64,000 bases of DNA from Beijerinckiaceae bacterium (lineage in GTDB: Bacteria; Pseudomonadota; Alphaproteobacteria; Rhizobiales; Beijerinckiaceae). Position numbers and translations under genes: made by a program. The stretch covers positions 62,001 through 126,000 of the forward strand of contig CANGBC010000003.1 in the NCBI GenBank assembly GCA_947452005.1, given 5' to 3'. Below the pieces are notes generated by a model. The model was not told the DNA's origin, did not search any database, and saw only the letters and a list, made by a program, of their open reading frames with translations. Below are positions 51,555 to 61,746 of this stretch, in pieces (position 1 is the stretch's first letter; each line of letters begins with the position of its first letter).

Positions 51555-52538
51555 TCACTTCGCCTTCAGCTTGTCAGCCCAAGACGTATCAATATAGGTC
51601 GCGCCATCGCCCTTGGCTGGATTGCCATAGACACGGCGCAGATCCAGAACTGCCTGCACGCCCTTGGTGTTCAAAGCGGCATTGCGGGTGAGACCACCGG
51701 GGCCGGTCAGGCGCTTCCAGATTTCTTCCGCATCCGCCTTGGCCAGACCCGGCGTGCGCTTCATCAGCACTTCCACCGCGCCGTCCTTGTTGTCGAACAC
51801 ATAGTTTTGGGCGGCAATCACAGCGCGGGCCAGGGCCAGCACTTCTTTTTCGTGACCCTTCGCCCAGCTCTTGCGCACGGCATAGACCGAGCCCTGCGAG
51901 TCGCCCAGCGCAACGGCCACATCATCGAGAATGGTGAAGCCCTTCTTCTGCAGCTGAATGTCCTGCGGCGAAGAAATGATCGCGACATGCGCGCGGCCAT
52001 CTTCAAGCGCGGCCATACGGCCGTCGGTGGCACCAACCGCGATCAGCGTGTAGTCCTTGTCGAACAAGCCCTTGCGCTTCAGGATCTCGTAGAGAACCGT
52101 GGCGTAGCCAGAGGCCACCGCATCGACCGCCAAAACCTTGCCCTTCAGATCGGCATAGGTCTTGATTTCAGGACGCGCGACAACGCTGTTCAAACCCGAA
52201 TGCACGCCCAGAATGGCGGTCAGATCGTAATTGTCGAATTTGATAGCGCCCTGACCATCAGTGTAGGCGACGATATTGTCGAAAGCCGTGGTGACGAATT
52301 CATATTTGCCATTCATCACGTCAGCCATCTGCTCTTGCGAGCCAGCGGTTTTGTCGAGCGTGACGGCGAGGCCTTCCTTGGCGAAGAAGCCCTTGTCCTG
52401 TGCGACCCAGGCCGGAAGATTGGTCGCACCACCAAAGCCGATCATGCGGATCGGTGTGGGCGCCTGCGCAAAGGCCTGCATGGAACATGAAACGGCCAGC
52501 GCAAAAGCCAGACCGCAACGACGTGTGAGATTAAGCAT
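51555..52538 (-). CDS. NMT1/TauA-type periplasmic substrate-binding protein
   Basis: 327 aa. Signal peptide 1-25 (MLNLTRRCGLAFAL to AFAQ|AP). MIGFGGATNLPAWVAQDKGFFAKEGLAVTL and YEFVTTAFDNIVAY fit the SsuA/TauA/NMT1-like family (nitrate, sulfonate, pyrimidine-precursor or aromatic-acid receptors). No permease or ATPase of this class is adjacent. Lies 25 bp after the FAH gene on the same strand, so it may bind the substrate that the FAH enzyme later processes. Confidence 0.87.
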   Translation of the reverse strand: MLNLTRRCGLAFALAVSCSMQAFAQAPTPIRMIGFGGATNLPAWVAQDKGFFAKEGLAVTLDKTAGSQEQMADVMNGKYEFVTTAFDNIVAYTDGQGAIKFDNYDLTAILGVHSGLNSVVARPEIKTYADLKGKVLAVDAVASGYATVLYEILKRKGLFDKDYTLIAVGATDGRMAALEDGRAHVAIISSPQDIQLQKKGFTILDDVAVALGDSQGSVYAVRKSWAKGHEKEVLALARAVIAAQNYVFDNKDGAVEVLMKRTPGLAKADAEEIWKRLTGPGGLTRNAALNTKGVQAVLDLRRVYGNPAKGDGATYIDTSWADKLKAK

Positions 52539-52563
52539 CGGCTTGTCCTCCCCCTGATTTTTA

Positions 52564-53436
52564 TTAGCCGCCGATTTTATGGGCGCGCACCTTCATGCGT
52601 AGCTCGCCAAAAGCCGGCAGCGAGTTGACGCGGATCACATCGCCCGGCTGCACAGGGCCGACGCCCTTCGGCGTGCCCGTGTAAAGCAGATCGCCGGGAT
52701 GCAGCGTGTAGAAAGACGAGGCGAATTCGATCAGACGGCGAATGCCATAGACCATGTGCTGCGAATTTGAATCCTGACGCTTCTCATCATTCACATGCAG
52801 CGTGAAGGGAATGTCATCGACATCCTTGATCTCGTCAGCTGTCACCAGCCACGGACCCATCGGCGTGTAACCATCGACAGACTTGCGGAACGAACGATCT
52901 TCGGGCCCGCGCACAGTCATGTCGAGGCCCAGTGAATAGCCCGCGACATAATCCAGCGCCTTGTCGAGCGGAATGTCGGTGCCGGTCTTGCCGATCACGA
53001 CGACGATTTCTGCTTCATGATCGTTACGACGATCCGGGAAACGGATCGGGATTTCCTCGTTCATGCCAATCACGGAGGAATTGGCCTTCAGGAAAATGCC
53101 AGCCTTGCCGATATCCGGACCCATCTTGGAGGGCGCGCCCTCACGCGCGGCTTCCATTTCCGCAATATGGTCGCGGTAATTGGTGGGGGCCGCCATGGTC
53201 TTGGACCAGCGCGCCACGGGCGGCAGCAGCTTCACCTGTGAGAGCGGCTTGCCCGGCGCCTTTTTGGCGGCCTCTTCCAGCTCACCACGAATCTGGGGGA
53301 GCGCTGCAACGACCGCATCGCCGCGCATGTCATAAGGCGCATTGGCGCGCACGCGCGTCTGGATGTCGGTCACATCATGCACATTATCACCGATGACAAC
53401 GCCCAGGCGATCTGTGTCGAAGCGGCAGAGTTTCAT
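52564..53436 (-). CDS. Fumarylacetoacetate hydrolase family protein
   Basis: 290 aa. FAH C-terminal fold: metal ligands in RNDHEAEIVVVIGKTG (acidic pair) and GYSLGLDMTVR (Asp), catalytic His in NYRDHIAEME. The family includes ureidoglycolate lyase, 2-hydroxyhepta-2,4-diene-1,7-dioate isomerase, acylpyruvases and others, so the reaction is not fixed. It often acts after meta-cleavage of aromatic rings. Upstream of an NMT1-type receptor gene and downstream of a Fe3+-type transporter pair. Confidence 0.88.
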   Translation of the reverse strand: MKLCRFDTDRLGVVIGDNVHDVTDIQTRVRANAPYDMRGDAVVAALPQIRGELEEAAKKAPGKPLSQVKLLPPVARWSKTMAAPTNYRDHIAEMEAAREGAPSKMGPDIGKAGIFLKANSSVIGMNEEIPIRFPDRRNDHEAEIVVVIGKTGTDIPLDKALDYVAGYSLGLDMTVRGPEDRSFRKSVDGYTPMGPWLVTADEIKDVDDIPFTLHVNDEKRQDSNSQHMVYGIRRLIEFASSFYTLHPGDLLYTGTPKGVGPVQPGDVIRVNSLPAFGELRMKVRAHKIGG

Positions 53437-53469
53437 TGTTCTTCTTCCTTTTTGAATTACGAATTTGGA

Positions 53470-55218
53470 TCAGGCTTCAGCATTCTGGACACGATGCTCA
53501 AGCCAGCGCAGCAATGCGACAATGGCAATGAGCGGCAAAATCTGGATCACACCCAGCGCACAAACCGCGCCATAGGAGCCACCCTCTTCCCACATGGTCA
53601 GGCTGATTGTGCCCAGCACATGCGTACCTGGCCCCGTCAGCATGATCGACGCACCAAGCTCGCGCACGGCCAGCACGAAAATGTAAATCCAGGCTGAAAG
53701 CGCGACCGGAATGAGCAGCGGCAAAAGAATACGGCGAAACACCTGCCCATAGCTCGCACCCGATGTGTGGGCGGCTTCTTCCAGCTCTTTGTGAATCTGC
53801 ACCAGACCACCAGAGGCGAAGCGCATGCCATAGGGCATGTAGAGCGTCAGATAGGCGATCAGCAAAATCCAGATCGTGTTGTAGACCGGAATCGGCAACA
53901 GCAGATAAGCAAACAGAATGCTCGCACCCACGATGATCGAAGGGAAAGCAATCGGCAGGAAGGCGAGCAGATCAAGCATCCAGCCAAAACGGGGGATGGC
54001 ACGCTGCGCGACCCAGGCCAGCAGGAACGACAGGCCAACAATGATCGTGGCCGACATTGCGCCGAGCGATACAGAGGTCGTGACGGCATCCGCAAAAATC
54101 GGATAGCTCAGCACGAAAGCATAATTGGCCGATGTCATCTCGCCCGCACCCGCCATAAACGGCAAGGTCGGTTTGATGAACAAAGATTGCCAGATAAGTG
54201 TTGCCACCGGCAGGCCCAGCGCAAAGGCAAAGAGCAGCCCTGTGAGCGCGCACAAAGGCCAACGCCAGACGCCGAGTTTCATGCGCGTGGGCTTGTAGCC
54301 TTTGCCGGTGATGGTGGCGAAAGCCTCAGCATTGCGCGTCGAGCGGCGATAGAGAAAGACCGAGACCACGCACATGACCAGCAGCGTGATTGACAGCGCG
54401 CTGGCTGTGCCAAGCTCGGGCTGCGAGCCGCGAATGGCGGCCTGAATATCGGTGGTGAAGACTTCGATGCGGGCCGGGTTGCCGATCAGGCGCGGCACTT
54501 CAAAGCTTTCAATGCCGCGAATGAACAGCAAGAGCAGCGTCGAGAGAATGGCAGGCCGCATCATCGGCATGGTGACGCGGCGCGCAATCTGGAACGTGCG
54601 TGCGCCCGACATATAGGCCGCCTCTTCCATGCGCACATCCAGCGAGCGGAAGGCGGGGCCGAGCAGCAGATAGGCCAGCGGGAAATAATGCGCTGACAAA
54701 ACCCAGATCATGCCGCTCATCGAATAAATATTGAGCGGCGCAACCTCCGTGCCTAAAGCCATTTTCAGAAGTGAATTCACCCAGCCGACATTGGGGCTGA
54801 GGATCAGCATCCAGGCCATGGTGGTGAGCAGACCCGGCAGCGCGAACGAGAGCAGCGTGAGCGAGTGAAAGACTTCGCGCCCCGGCATATCCGTGCGCTC
54901 CACTGCCCAGGCAACAAAACCGCCCAGAATCAGCGTCAGCACGCCAGCGCCGCCGGCAAACACCAGCGAGTTCCAGAACAGCCGCAGCAAATGCCATTGC
55001 GTATAGGCATTGATGAAATTGTCGAAGGTGAAATCACCCGGGCCGTAGATCGTGTCTTCTGCGAAGGCTGTATAGAACAAAGCTGCCAGCGGCACGATGA
55101 CGAGCCAGGCAACAAAGATCACGCCCAGAATGGCGATCAGCTTCGCTGGTGAGAAAGCGAAAAGGCGATCACGCCATGTCGGCGCGGTGGCAACGTCCAT
55201 GCCAGTCGAGAGAGCCAA
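53470..55218 (-). CDS. Fe3+/2-aminoethylphosphonate-type ABC permease (two fused halves)
   Basis: 582 aa. Two sets of six membrane segments with two EAA coupling loops: EEAAYMSGARTFQIARRVTMP (~205-225) and EEAAHTSGASYGQVFRRILLP (~470-490). This fused build belongs to the FbpB/AfuB, ThiP or PhnV-like group. The cognate receptor (55279-56322) is upstream, but no ATPase gene lies on either side, so the transporter must borrow one. Ligand could be iron, an organophosphonate or another small compound. Confidence 0.9.
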   Translation of the reverse strand: MALSTGMDVATAPTWRDRLFAFSPAKLIAILGVIFVAWLVIVPLAALFYTAFAEDTIYGPGDFTFDNFINAYTQWHLLRLFWNSLVFAGGAGVLTLILGGFVAWAVERTDMPGREVFHSLTLLSFALPGLLTTMAWMLILSPNVGWVNSLLKMALGTEVAPLNIYSMSGMIWVLSAHYFPLAYLLLGPAFRSLDVRMEEAAYMSGARTFQIARRVTMPMMRPAILSTLLLLFIRGIESFEVPRLIGNPARIEVFTTDIQAAIRGSQPELGTASALSITLLVMCVVSVFLYRRSTRNAEAFATITGKGYKPTRMKLGVWRWPLCALTGLLFAFALGLPVATLIWQSLFIKPTLPFMAGAGEMTSANYAFVLSYPIFADAVTTSVSLGAMSATIIVGLSFLLAWVAQRAIPRFGWMLDLLAFLPIAFPSIIVGASILFAYLLLPIPVYNTIWILLIAYLTLYMPYGMRFASGGLVQIHKELEEAAHTSGASYGQVFRRILLPLLIPVALSAWIYIFVLAVRELGASIMLTGPGTHVLGTISLTMWEEGGSYGAVCALGVIQILPLIAIVALLRWLEHRVQNAEA

Positions 55219-55278
55219 AACCTGTTTCCTCCGGAGCAGCGGCTTTTGCGCCGCTTGTTGTTCTTCATGTGAAACCGC

Positions 55279-56322
55279 TTAGCGCGGCTTCAACAGTTCC
55301 GTTGTGATCTTCTGCCACTTCTTCTCGTCTTCGGGCGAGAAATTGACGGGTATGACTTTGTTTGCGCCAAAGCGCTTCATCGTGTCAGGCGGATTGGCAT
55401 TCACATCAGGGCGCACGGGCAGACGGCCGGCTTCGGTCAGAAGCGTCTGCGCTTCCTTGCTCACCAGAAAATTGGTGGCCAGCTGCGCCATTTTGGGGTG
55501 AGGCGCGCGCACATTGATGCCCGCTTGTCCGAAGAACAGGCCGACCGGCTCCATCGCCCACCAATCCGTATCGCCACCCTTCAGCATCACATTGATGGTG
55601 AGGTTGGTGTAATTGTTGATCGCCACCCAATATTCGCCCAAGCCCACAGAGCGGGCGAGTGCCAGATGTCCATCGACAACCGTCGGCTTCAGATTGGCAA
55701 CAAGGTCACTGATGATCTTGCGCGCCTTGGCCTCACCGAAATGGGTGAACATGGCATAGACCCATTGGCTGTCATTGCCATCAATGGCGACTTTGCCAGC
55801 CCAATCCTTGCGCGTGGCCATTTCCTCATAGGTCTTGGGCAAGGTCGCCTTGTCGACGAACTTCGTGTTGAAGGCCGGTGAATTGTAATTGGAATAGACG
55901 CCGTACCATTTCTTCTTGGGGTCAATGGCCACGGGGTCGATATTCTTGGCCTCTGGCAGATCCAGCACCTGCAGGAAATCCTGCGGCAGTTTGCTCACCG
56001 CCGTGGTGACGACAAGGTCCCATGACTTCTGCTGTGCACGCGCTTCCAGCACAATGCGGCTCATGAGGCCGGTATCGGACGAGCGCACGAATTGCACGCG
56101 AATGCCGGTGGCGCTTTCAAAGGCCTTCCACAGGGGCAAGGCTTCCTGCTCGTTCATCGAGCCGTAGACGATGATTTCATTGCCCTCTGCCTTGGCCGCA
56201 GCCAGCAGATCGGGCGTCATCCAGCTATTGGCCTGAGCGAAAGCAGACGACACAGGGGCCAGCGTCAGGCCGGCCGCCCCAAGGGCAGCGCCTTTCAACA
56301 GGTCGCGACGCTGAAAATCCAT
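55279..56322 (-). CDS. Tat-exported iron/phosphonate-type substrate-binding protein
   Basis: 347 aa. Twin-arginine signal RRDLLKGAALGAAGLTLAP (5-22) ending near SSAFAQA, hence Tat export of a folded protein. The rest follows the type II receptor pattern seen in AfuA/FbpA (EGNEIIVYGSMNEQEALPLWKAFESATGIRVQFV, WGDLVVTTA-like). The two adjacent Tyr ligands of true ferric-binding proteins are not in the expected place (the region reads NNYTNLTINVML), so the ligand may not be iron. Operon with the fused permease, 60 bp upstream. Confidence 0.87.
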   Translation of the reverse strand: MDFQRRDLLKGAALGAAGLTLAPVSSAFAQANSWMTPDLLAAAKAEGNEIIVYGSMNEQEALPLWKAFESATGIRVQFVRSSDTGLMSRIVLEARAQQKSWDLVVTTAVSKLPQDFLQVLDLPEAKNIDPVAIDPKKKWYGVYSNYNSPAFNTKFVDKATLPKTYEEMATRKDWAGKVAIDGNDSQWVYAMFTHFGEAKARKIISDLVANLKPTVVDGHLALARSVGLGEYWVAINNYTNLTINVMLKGGDTDWWAMEPVGLFFGQAGINVRAPHPKMAQLATNFLVSKEAQTLLTEAGRLPVRPDVNANPPDTMKRFGANKVIPVNFSPEDEKKWQKITTELLKPR

Positions 56323-56409
56323 GATGGGCCTCCCTCGAACCCCGCTCTTATTCGGCGGTATTTATGCTTCCCCACTATGGCGCGGCGGGGCCAGCCAAGG
56401 CAAGAGCGC

Positions 56410-58734
56410 TCAGCGGCGCTCCAGCCCGGCGCGCCGCAGGGCATCAGCCAGCGCCCCCGAGGCACTGGCGGGGGCCGCAGCCGCCTTCTGCTGCACCTGT
56501 TTGACCGCCCGCTGGACGCCCGGCAGGTCTCCGTCGCGCTGGCGGGGCGCTTGGGCACCCGGCTCCATATCCATGCGCATGGTCAGGCTGATGCGTTTGC
56601 GCGGGGCGTCGACCTCCAAAACCTTCACTTTCACGACATCACCCGATTTGGCGACGTCGCGCGGGTCTTTCACAAAGGTCGTGGACATGGCCGAGATATG
56701 AACCAAGCCATCCTGATGCACGCCAATATCCACAAAGGCACCGAAGGCAGCGACATTGGTGACCACGCCCTCGAGGATCATACCGGGGCGCAGGTCTGAG
56801 ATTTTCTCGACACCATCCTGGAAGGACGCTGTCTTGAAGCTTGGGCGCGGATCGCGGCCGGGCTTTTCCAGCTCTTTGAGGATGTCGGTCACGGTGGGCA
56901 GACCGAAATTCTCATCCACAAAGGTTTTGGGCTGCAGCGCCCGCAGGGACGTCGCATTGCCGATCAGCACGTGAATGTCGCTCTTGGTGGCCTCCAGAAT
57001 GCGACGCACCACCGGATAGGCTTCCGGATGCACGCTCGACATATCGAGCGGGTCATCGCCACCGCGAATGCGCAAAAAGCCTGCGCAAAGCTCGAAAGCT
57101 TTCGCACCCAGTCGCGGCACTTCGCGCAGCGCCGTGCGGCTCTTGAACGGACCATTGGAATCACGGTGGCCAACAATGTTTTGCGCCAAAGATTCCGTCA
57201 GGCCCGAGACGCGCGCCAACAGCGGTGCAGACGCGGTGTTCACGTCAACGCCCACAGCGTTCACGCAATCTTCCACCACGGCATCGAGCGAGCGTGACAA
57301 TTTCACTTCCGACAGATCATGCTGGTACTGGCCAACCCCAATCGACTTGGGATCAATCTTCACCAGTTCCGCCAATGGGTCTTGCAGACGACGCGCAATC
57401 GACACCGCACCGCGGATCGACACGTCGAGATCAGGCAATTCAGATGAGGCATAAGCAGAGGCTGAATAGACCGAAGCACCTGCCTCCGACACCATGATTT
57501 TGGTGAGCTTCAGCTCTGGTGCATTTTTCACCAGATCCGCCGCCAGCTTGTCAGTCTCACGCGAGGCGGTGCCATTGCCAATGGCTATCAGCTCAACCTT
57601 ATGTTTGCGGCACAGATTGGCGAGAATGGCGAGCGATTCATCCCAGCGCTTTTGTGGCTCATGCGGATAGATGGCGGTGGAATCCAGAACCTTGCCGGTT
57701 GCATCGACCACAGCCACTTTCACGCCTGTGCGGAAGCCCGGATCAAGCCCCAAAGTGGCGCGCGCACCAGCGGGTGCTGCCAGCAGAAGATCGCGCAAGT
57801 TACCGGCGAAAACCTTCACCGCCTCTTCTTCCGCATGCTGCCACAGCCGCACGCGCAGATCGACACAGAGCGAGGATTCAAGCCGCGTGCGCCAAGTCCA
57901 GCGCACGCAATCAGACAGCCACTTGTCAGCCGGACGGCCCGTATTGGAAACGCCAAACTTGGCCGCAATCCGGTTTTCATAAAGGGTCGGCACGCCGGGC
58001 ACTGGTGCCTCTGTGTCAGGCTCCATCTTCAGATCAAGCATTTCTTCTTTCTCGCCACGGAACATGGCGAGGATGCGATGCGAGGGAAGTTTGGTGAAGG
58101 GCTCAGAGAAATCGAAATAGTCTGAGAATTTCGCGCCCTCCGCCTGCTTGCCCTCGCGCACGCTCGAGCGCAGGCGACCGCGCGTCCAGAAGGTCTCGCG
58201 CAGATCGCCAATCAGCTCGGCATTTTCAGCAAAGGTTTCGACCAGAATGGAGCGCGCACCTTCCAGGGCTGCCTCGATGGTCTCAATGCCCTTGTCCTTG
58301 TCGATGAATTTTTCCGCTTCCACGCGCGGGTCGAGCATCGGATTGGCGAGCAGGGCTGTGGCCAGCGGCTCGAGGCCCGCTTCACGTGCAATCTGCGCCT
58401 TGGTGCGGCGCTTGGGCTTGAAGGGGAGATAAATATCTTCCAGCCGCGCCTTGGTGTCGGCTGCATTGATCTGCGCCAGCAGCGCATCATCCATTTTGCC
58501 CTGCTCGGTGATGCTCTCGATCACCGCCTTGCGGCGATCATCCAGCTCACGCAAATAGCGCAGCCGCTCATCGAGCGTGCGCAATTGCGTGTCGTCCAGC
58601 GTGCCGGTCACTTCCTTGCGGTAACGCGCGATGAAGGGGACCGTCGCGCCGCCGTCAATCAGCTCGACCGCTGCCGTGACCTGCCATTCCTGTACGGAAA
58701 GCTCTTCGGCAATGCGCAGATTGATCGACTTCAT
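56410..58734 (-). CDS. tex: Tex family transcription accessory/RNA-binding protein
   Basis: 774 aa. N-terminal helical Tex domain ([30 protein letters not shown]), YqgF/RNaseH-like domain ([17 protein letters not shown] and [13 protein letters not shown]), tandem helix-hairpin-helix ([29 protein letters not shown]) and an S1 RNA-binding domain near 645-715 ([30 protein letters not shown]). Tail is an Ala/Gln-rich extension. Start at ATG 58732-58734 with AAGGGCC upstream. Acts on structured RNA and ribonucleoprotein; highly conserved single gene. Confidence 0.96.
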   Translation of the reverse strand: MKSINLRIAEELSVQEWQVTAAVELIDGGATVPFIARYRKEVTGTLDDTQLRTLDERLRYLRELDDRRKAVIESITEQGKMDDALLAQINAADTKARLEDIYLPFKPKRRTKAQIAREAGLEPLATALLANPMLDPRVEAEKFIDKDKGIETIEAALEGARSILVETFAENAELIGDLRETFWTRGRLRSSVREGKQAEGAKFSDYFDFSEPFTKLPSHRILAMFRGEKEEMLDLKMEPDTEAPVPGVPTLYENRIAAKFGVSNTGRPADKWLSDCVRWTWRTRLESSLCVDLRVRLWQHAEEEAVKVFAGNLRDLLLAAPAGARATLGLDPGFRTGVKVAVVDATGKVLDSTAIYPHEPQKRWDESLAILANLCRKHKVELIAIGNGTASRETDKLAADLVKNAPELKLTKIMVSEAGASVYSASAYASSELPDLDVSIRGAVSIARRLQDPLAELVKIDPKSIGVGQYQHDLSEVKLSRSLDAVVEDCVNAVGVDVNTASAPLLARVSGLTESLAQNIVGHRDSNGPFKSRTALREVPRLGAKAFELCAGFLRIRGGDDPLDMSSVHPEAYPVVRRILEATKSDIHVLIGNATSLRALQPKTFVDENFGLPTVTDILKELEKPGRDPRPSFKTASFQDGVEKISDLRPGMILEGVVTNVAAFGAFVDIGVHQDGLVHISAMSTTFVKDPRDVAKSGDVVKVKVLEVDAPRKRISLTMRMDMEPGAQAPRQRDGDLPGVQRAVKQVQQKAAAAPASASGALADALRRAGLERR

Positions 58735-58898
58735 GAACCGGCCCTTATGATTCTGTGACGAGAACAAACAGGGAGCGAGGTCTAAGCGGCGCGCCGCTCA
58801 GGGTCAAAGCGCGACGCAGGCCCCAAGCGCGTCATCCACCGGGAACTGCCTCACGCAAGGCAGCGTTGGCACACCAATCCACAACAGAAAGATTGGAC

Positions 58899-59063
58899 AT
58901 GAGTGACGAGACATCGATTCGCCAAGCAGCCGAGCCACCCAGACACGAGCCTCAACAGCGCCAAGAGCGCCAAAGGCCGCCCCAGCGCGAGCAGGACAAG
59001 CCGACCGATTGTGGCCTGACGCGCGCGGAATTGCGCGCCATTGTGGCCGAGATTATCGGCTAG
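58899..59063 (+). CDS. Small Gln/Arg-rich protein of unknown function
   Basis: 54 aa. The ATG at 58899 (MSDETSIRQ) has GAAAG ~8 nt upstream. Middle is a disordered Gln/Arg/Pro stretch (PRHEPQQRQERQRPPQREQ) and the end is a short helix (LTRAELRAIVAEIIG). The last 11 bp overlap the end of glgX on the other strand. No family recognised; short Hyphomicrobiales proteins of this kind are common. Confidence 0.5.
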   Translation: MSDETSIRQAAEPPRHEPQQRQERQRPPQREQDKPTDCGLTRAELRAIVAEIIG

Positions 59064-61278
59064 CTTTGGCTTTGGTCTTGGGGCGCGGCAACAGCAGGGA
59101 TTGCGGCGCCAGTTTGCGGCTCAGCTCAAACAACAGCAGCGAGCGTCCCGTCACGACATAATCGACGCCAAAGCTCAGCAATGCATTTTCTTCTTCAGGC
59201 GGCAGATTCGTATCGACCAGCCGGAGCCAGCTTGATCCGCCAATCACCTGCGGCAATCGGAAGCTCACACCATTGTCGTGGGCGTTCAGCACCAGCAGCA
59301 AAGTGGCGTCTGTGCCGCGCTGGCGAATGCCGGTGGGTTGCGCGCGCCCGTCCAGCAGCACGCCCAGGCATCGCCCATTGGCATCATGCCAATTGTCCTG
59401 GCTCATTTCTTCACCTGTGGGCGTGAGCCAGCTCACATCACGCACATCCAGATGCTCATTATAAGCACCTGACAGAAAACGCCCGCGCCGCAGCATGGAA
59501 TGGCGGCGACGAATGTTGATCAATTGACGCGTGAAATCGACGAGCTCGGCGGCTTCCTCGTCAATCCCCTCCCAATCGACCCAGGATATTTCATTGTCCT
59601 GCGCATAGGCATTGTTATTGCCCTGTTGCGTGCGGGCAAATTCATCGCCCGCCAAAATCATCGGCGTGCCCTGCGCAAACAGCAGCGTGGCCAGCATGTT
59701 GCGCATCTGACGCAGGCGAGTGGCGCGAAGGGTGGGATCATCGCCTGGCCCCTCGAGCCCGTAATTGGCAGAGAAATTATTGTCGTGCCCGTCGCGATTG
59801 TCCTCGCCATTGGCCTCATTATGCTTGTCGGCATAGGACACCAGATCATGCAAGGTGAAGCCATCATGCGCGGTGATGAAATTGATCGACGCCCAGGGCT
59901 TGCGGCCTCTCTTGTTGAATAGATCAGCTGAGCCCGTGAGACGATTGGCAAGCTCTGGCAGCATGCCTTCATCGCCCCGCCAATAGGCGCGCACATTATC
60001 GCGGAAGCGATCATTCCATTCTGCCCAGCCGGGTGAAAATTTTCCCACCTGATAACCGCCCGGTCCGCAATCCCAAGGCTCGGCGATCAGTTTCACCGAT
60101 GAGAGAACAGGATCTTGCCGACAGGCGTCGAGAAAGCCGCCGCCTTCATCAAAGCCATGCGGCTCGCGCGCCAGAATGGTGGCCAGATCAAAACGAAACC
60201 CATCGATGTGCATATCGGTCGCCCAATAGCGCAGAGAATCCGTCACCATTTGCAAGACGCGTTGATGCGACAGATTGACGGTATTGCCGGTGCCCGTGTC
60301 ATTGATGAAATAGCGCTTGTCAGGAGCCAGGCGATAATAGGAGGCATTGTCGATGCCTTTGAACGAGAGCGTTGGCCCCAGCTCATTGCCTTCGGCTGTG
60401 TGGTTATAGACGACATCCAGAATGACCTCGATGCCCGCAGCGTGGAGGTGGGCGATCACTTCCTTGATCTCGTTGATGAAGGGTGTGGCCAGATAGCGCT
60501 GCTTGGGGGCGAAGAAACCGATCGTGTTATAGCCCCAGTAATTGCGCAGGTTTTTATCCGCCAGATAGGAATCATCGACAAAGGCATGCACCGGCAATAG
60601 CTCGATCGCGGTGATGCCCAGATGGCGCAAATGATCGACGACGGCATCCGCCATCAAACCTGAAAATGTGCCCCGTGCATTTTCCGCGATATCGGGATGC
60701 AACTTGGTGAAGCCAACCAAATGGGCTTCATAAAAGATCGATTGTTCCCAAGGCGTGTGCGGGCGGCGATCCAGCCCCCAGGTGAACGCCTGATCAATGA
60801 CCCGGCACTTGGGCATGAAGGGTGCGCTGTCGCGCGTGTCGAAGGACAAATCACCCTCAGGCGCGCCGACCGTGTAGCCAAACAACGCATCATCCCATGT
60901 GATTTCGCCAACCAGCTGGCGCGCGTAAGGATCGATCAGCAGCTTGTTGGGATTGAAACGATGGCCCTCGCTGGGCTCATAGGGACCATAAACCCGGTAG
61001 CCATAGACGGTGCCCGGCCGCGCTTCGTCCAGATAGCCGTGCCAGACTTCATCCGTATATTCGGGCAGCTCAATGCGCTCGAGCTCACGCGTGCCCTCTA
61101 TGTCGAAGAGGCAAAGTTCAACCTTGGTGGCGTGCGCCGAGAAGAGCGCAAAATTGACGCCGATCCCATCCCAAGTGGCCCCCAGCGGAAACGGCCTGCC
61201 CTCCCGAATGCGTGGGCGCGAATTGGCACGCCCCACACGACGCGGGCGCAACGGCATGGTCTTGCTCTCGATATTCAT
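59053..61278 (-). CDS. glgX: Glycogen debranching enzyme GlgX
   Basis: 741 aa. GH13 enzyme that removes alpha-1,6-linked maltosyl/maltotetraosyl branches during glycogen breakdown. CBM48 domain at the N-terminus (PLGATWDGIGVNFALFSAHA), then the catalytic barrel with the four conserved regions: DVVYNHT, DGFRFDLA (nucleophile Asp), LIAEPWDCG (acid/base Glu) and FITAHDGFTLHD (transition-state Asp). Full length. No other glycogen genes are near, which suggests glgX is alone here. Basic C-terminal tail (KTKAKASR). Confidence 0.96.
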   Translation of the reverse strand: MNIESKTMPLRPRRVGRANSRPRIREGRPFPLGATWDGIGVNFALFSAHATKVELCLFDIEGTRELERIELPEYTDEVWHGYLDEARPGTVYGYRVYGPYEPSEGHRFNPNKLLIDPYARQLVGEITWDDALFGYTVGAPEGDLSFDTRDSAPFMPKCRVIDQAFTWGLDRRPHTPWEQSIFYEAHLVGFTKLHPDIAENARGTFSGLMADAVVDHLRHLGITAIELLPVHAFVDDSYLADKNLRNYWGYNTIGFFAPKQRYLATPFINEIKEVIAHLHAAGIEVILDVVYNHTAEGNELGPTLSFKGIDNASYYRLAPDKRYFINDTGTGNTVNLSHQRVLQMVTDSLRYWATDMHIDGFRFDLATILAREPHGFDEGGGFLDACRQDPVLSSVKLIAEPWDCGPGGYQVGKFSPGWAEWNDRFRDNVRAYWRGDEGMLPELANRLTGSADLFNKRGRKPWASINFITAHDGFTLHDLVSYADKHNEANGEDNRDGHDNNFSANYGLEGPGDDPTLRATRLRQMRNMLATLLFAQGTPMILAGDEFARTQQGNNNAYAQDNEISWVDWEGIDEEAAELVDFTRQLINIRRRHSMLRRGRFLSGAYNEHLDVRDVSWLTPTGEEMSQDNWHDANGRCLGVLLDGRAQPTGIRQRGTDATLLLVLNAHDNGVSFRLPQVIGGSSWLRLVDTNLPPEEENALLSFGVDYVVTGRSLLLFELSRKLAPQSLLLPRPKTKAKASR

Positions 61279-61420
61279 GGACAGCTAACGCACCAATCCC
61301 GCCAAGGTGCCAGCGCCAGCGCACAAGCAAATTAATGTCATATCTAAGGAATTTTATAAAATTAACTCTTTGTTAACCATGTTGGGCCAAGCCTGAGGCG
61401 TCCCAAAATGAGGGGTGCCA

Positions 61421-61657
61421 ATGGATTCGCGCAGCATGTTGCCAGTAGAGCCCAGCTTCTGCCTGCCGCAATCCAGCGAAGATGGACGTGCGGTGGTCGT
61501 GGTGACGCGCGCGGGTGCCGAGCCCGTGGTTCACCCGTTCAAAACCAAGGAAGAAGCCTGTTTTTGGGCACGCCAATGGATGCGCCGCGAACGGCTGGCG
61601 GCACTTGAGAGGCTGGTGTTTGGGTCGGACTGGATTTTGGTTCCCTCCCACCATTGA
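61421..61657 (+). CDS. Small hypothetical protein
   Basis: 78 aa. Start ATG 61421 with GAGGGG 5 nt upstream. Central VVVVTRAGAEPVVHPFKTKEEACFWARQWMRRERL is a beta-hairpin followed by helix, giving a compact fold rather like DUF-type small proteins from Rhizobiales. No known motif. It lies 89 bp before the malonyl-CoA decarboxylase gene on the same strand. Confidence 0.6.
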   Translation: MDSRSMLPVEPSFCLPQSSEDGRAVVVVTRAGAEPVVHPFKTKEEACFWARQWMRRERLAALERLVFGSDWILVPSHH

Positions 61658-61746
61658 CCAACCAAAGCAACGCTGGCGCGTTTTTCATGAAGGGGCCATG
61701 ATTGCAGCTCAGGCTTTGTGTGCCTGACGCGCTTCAAAGGTTTTTC

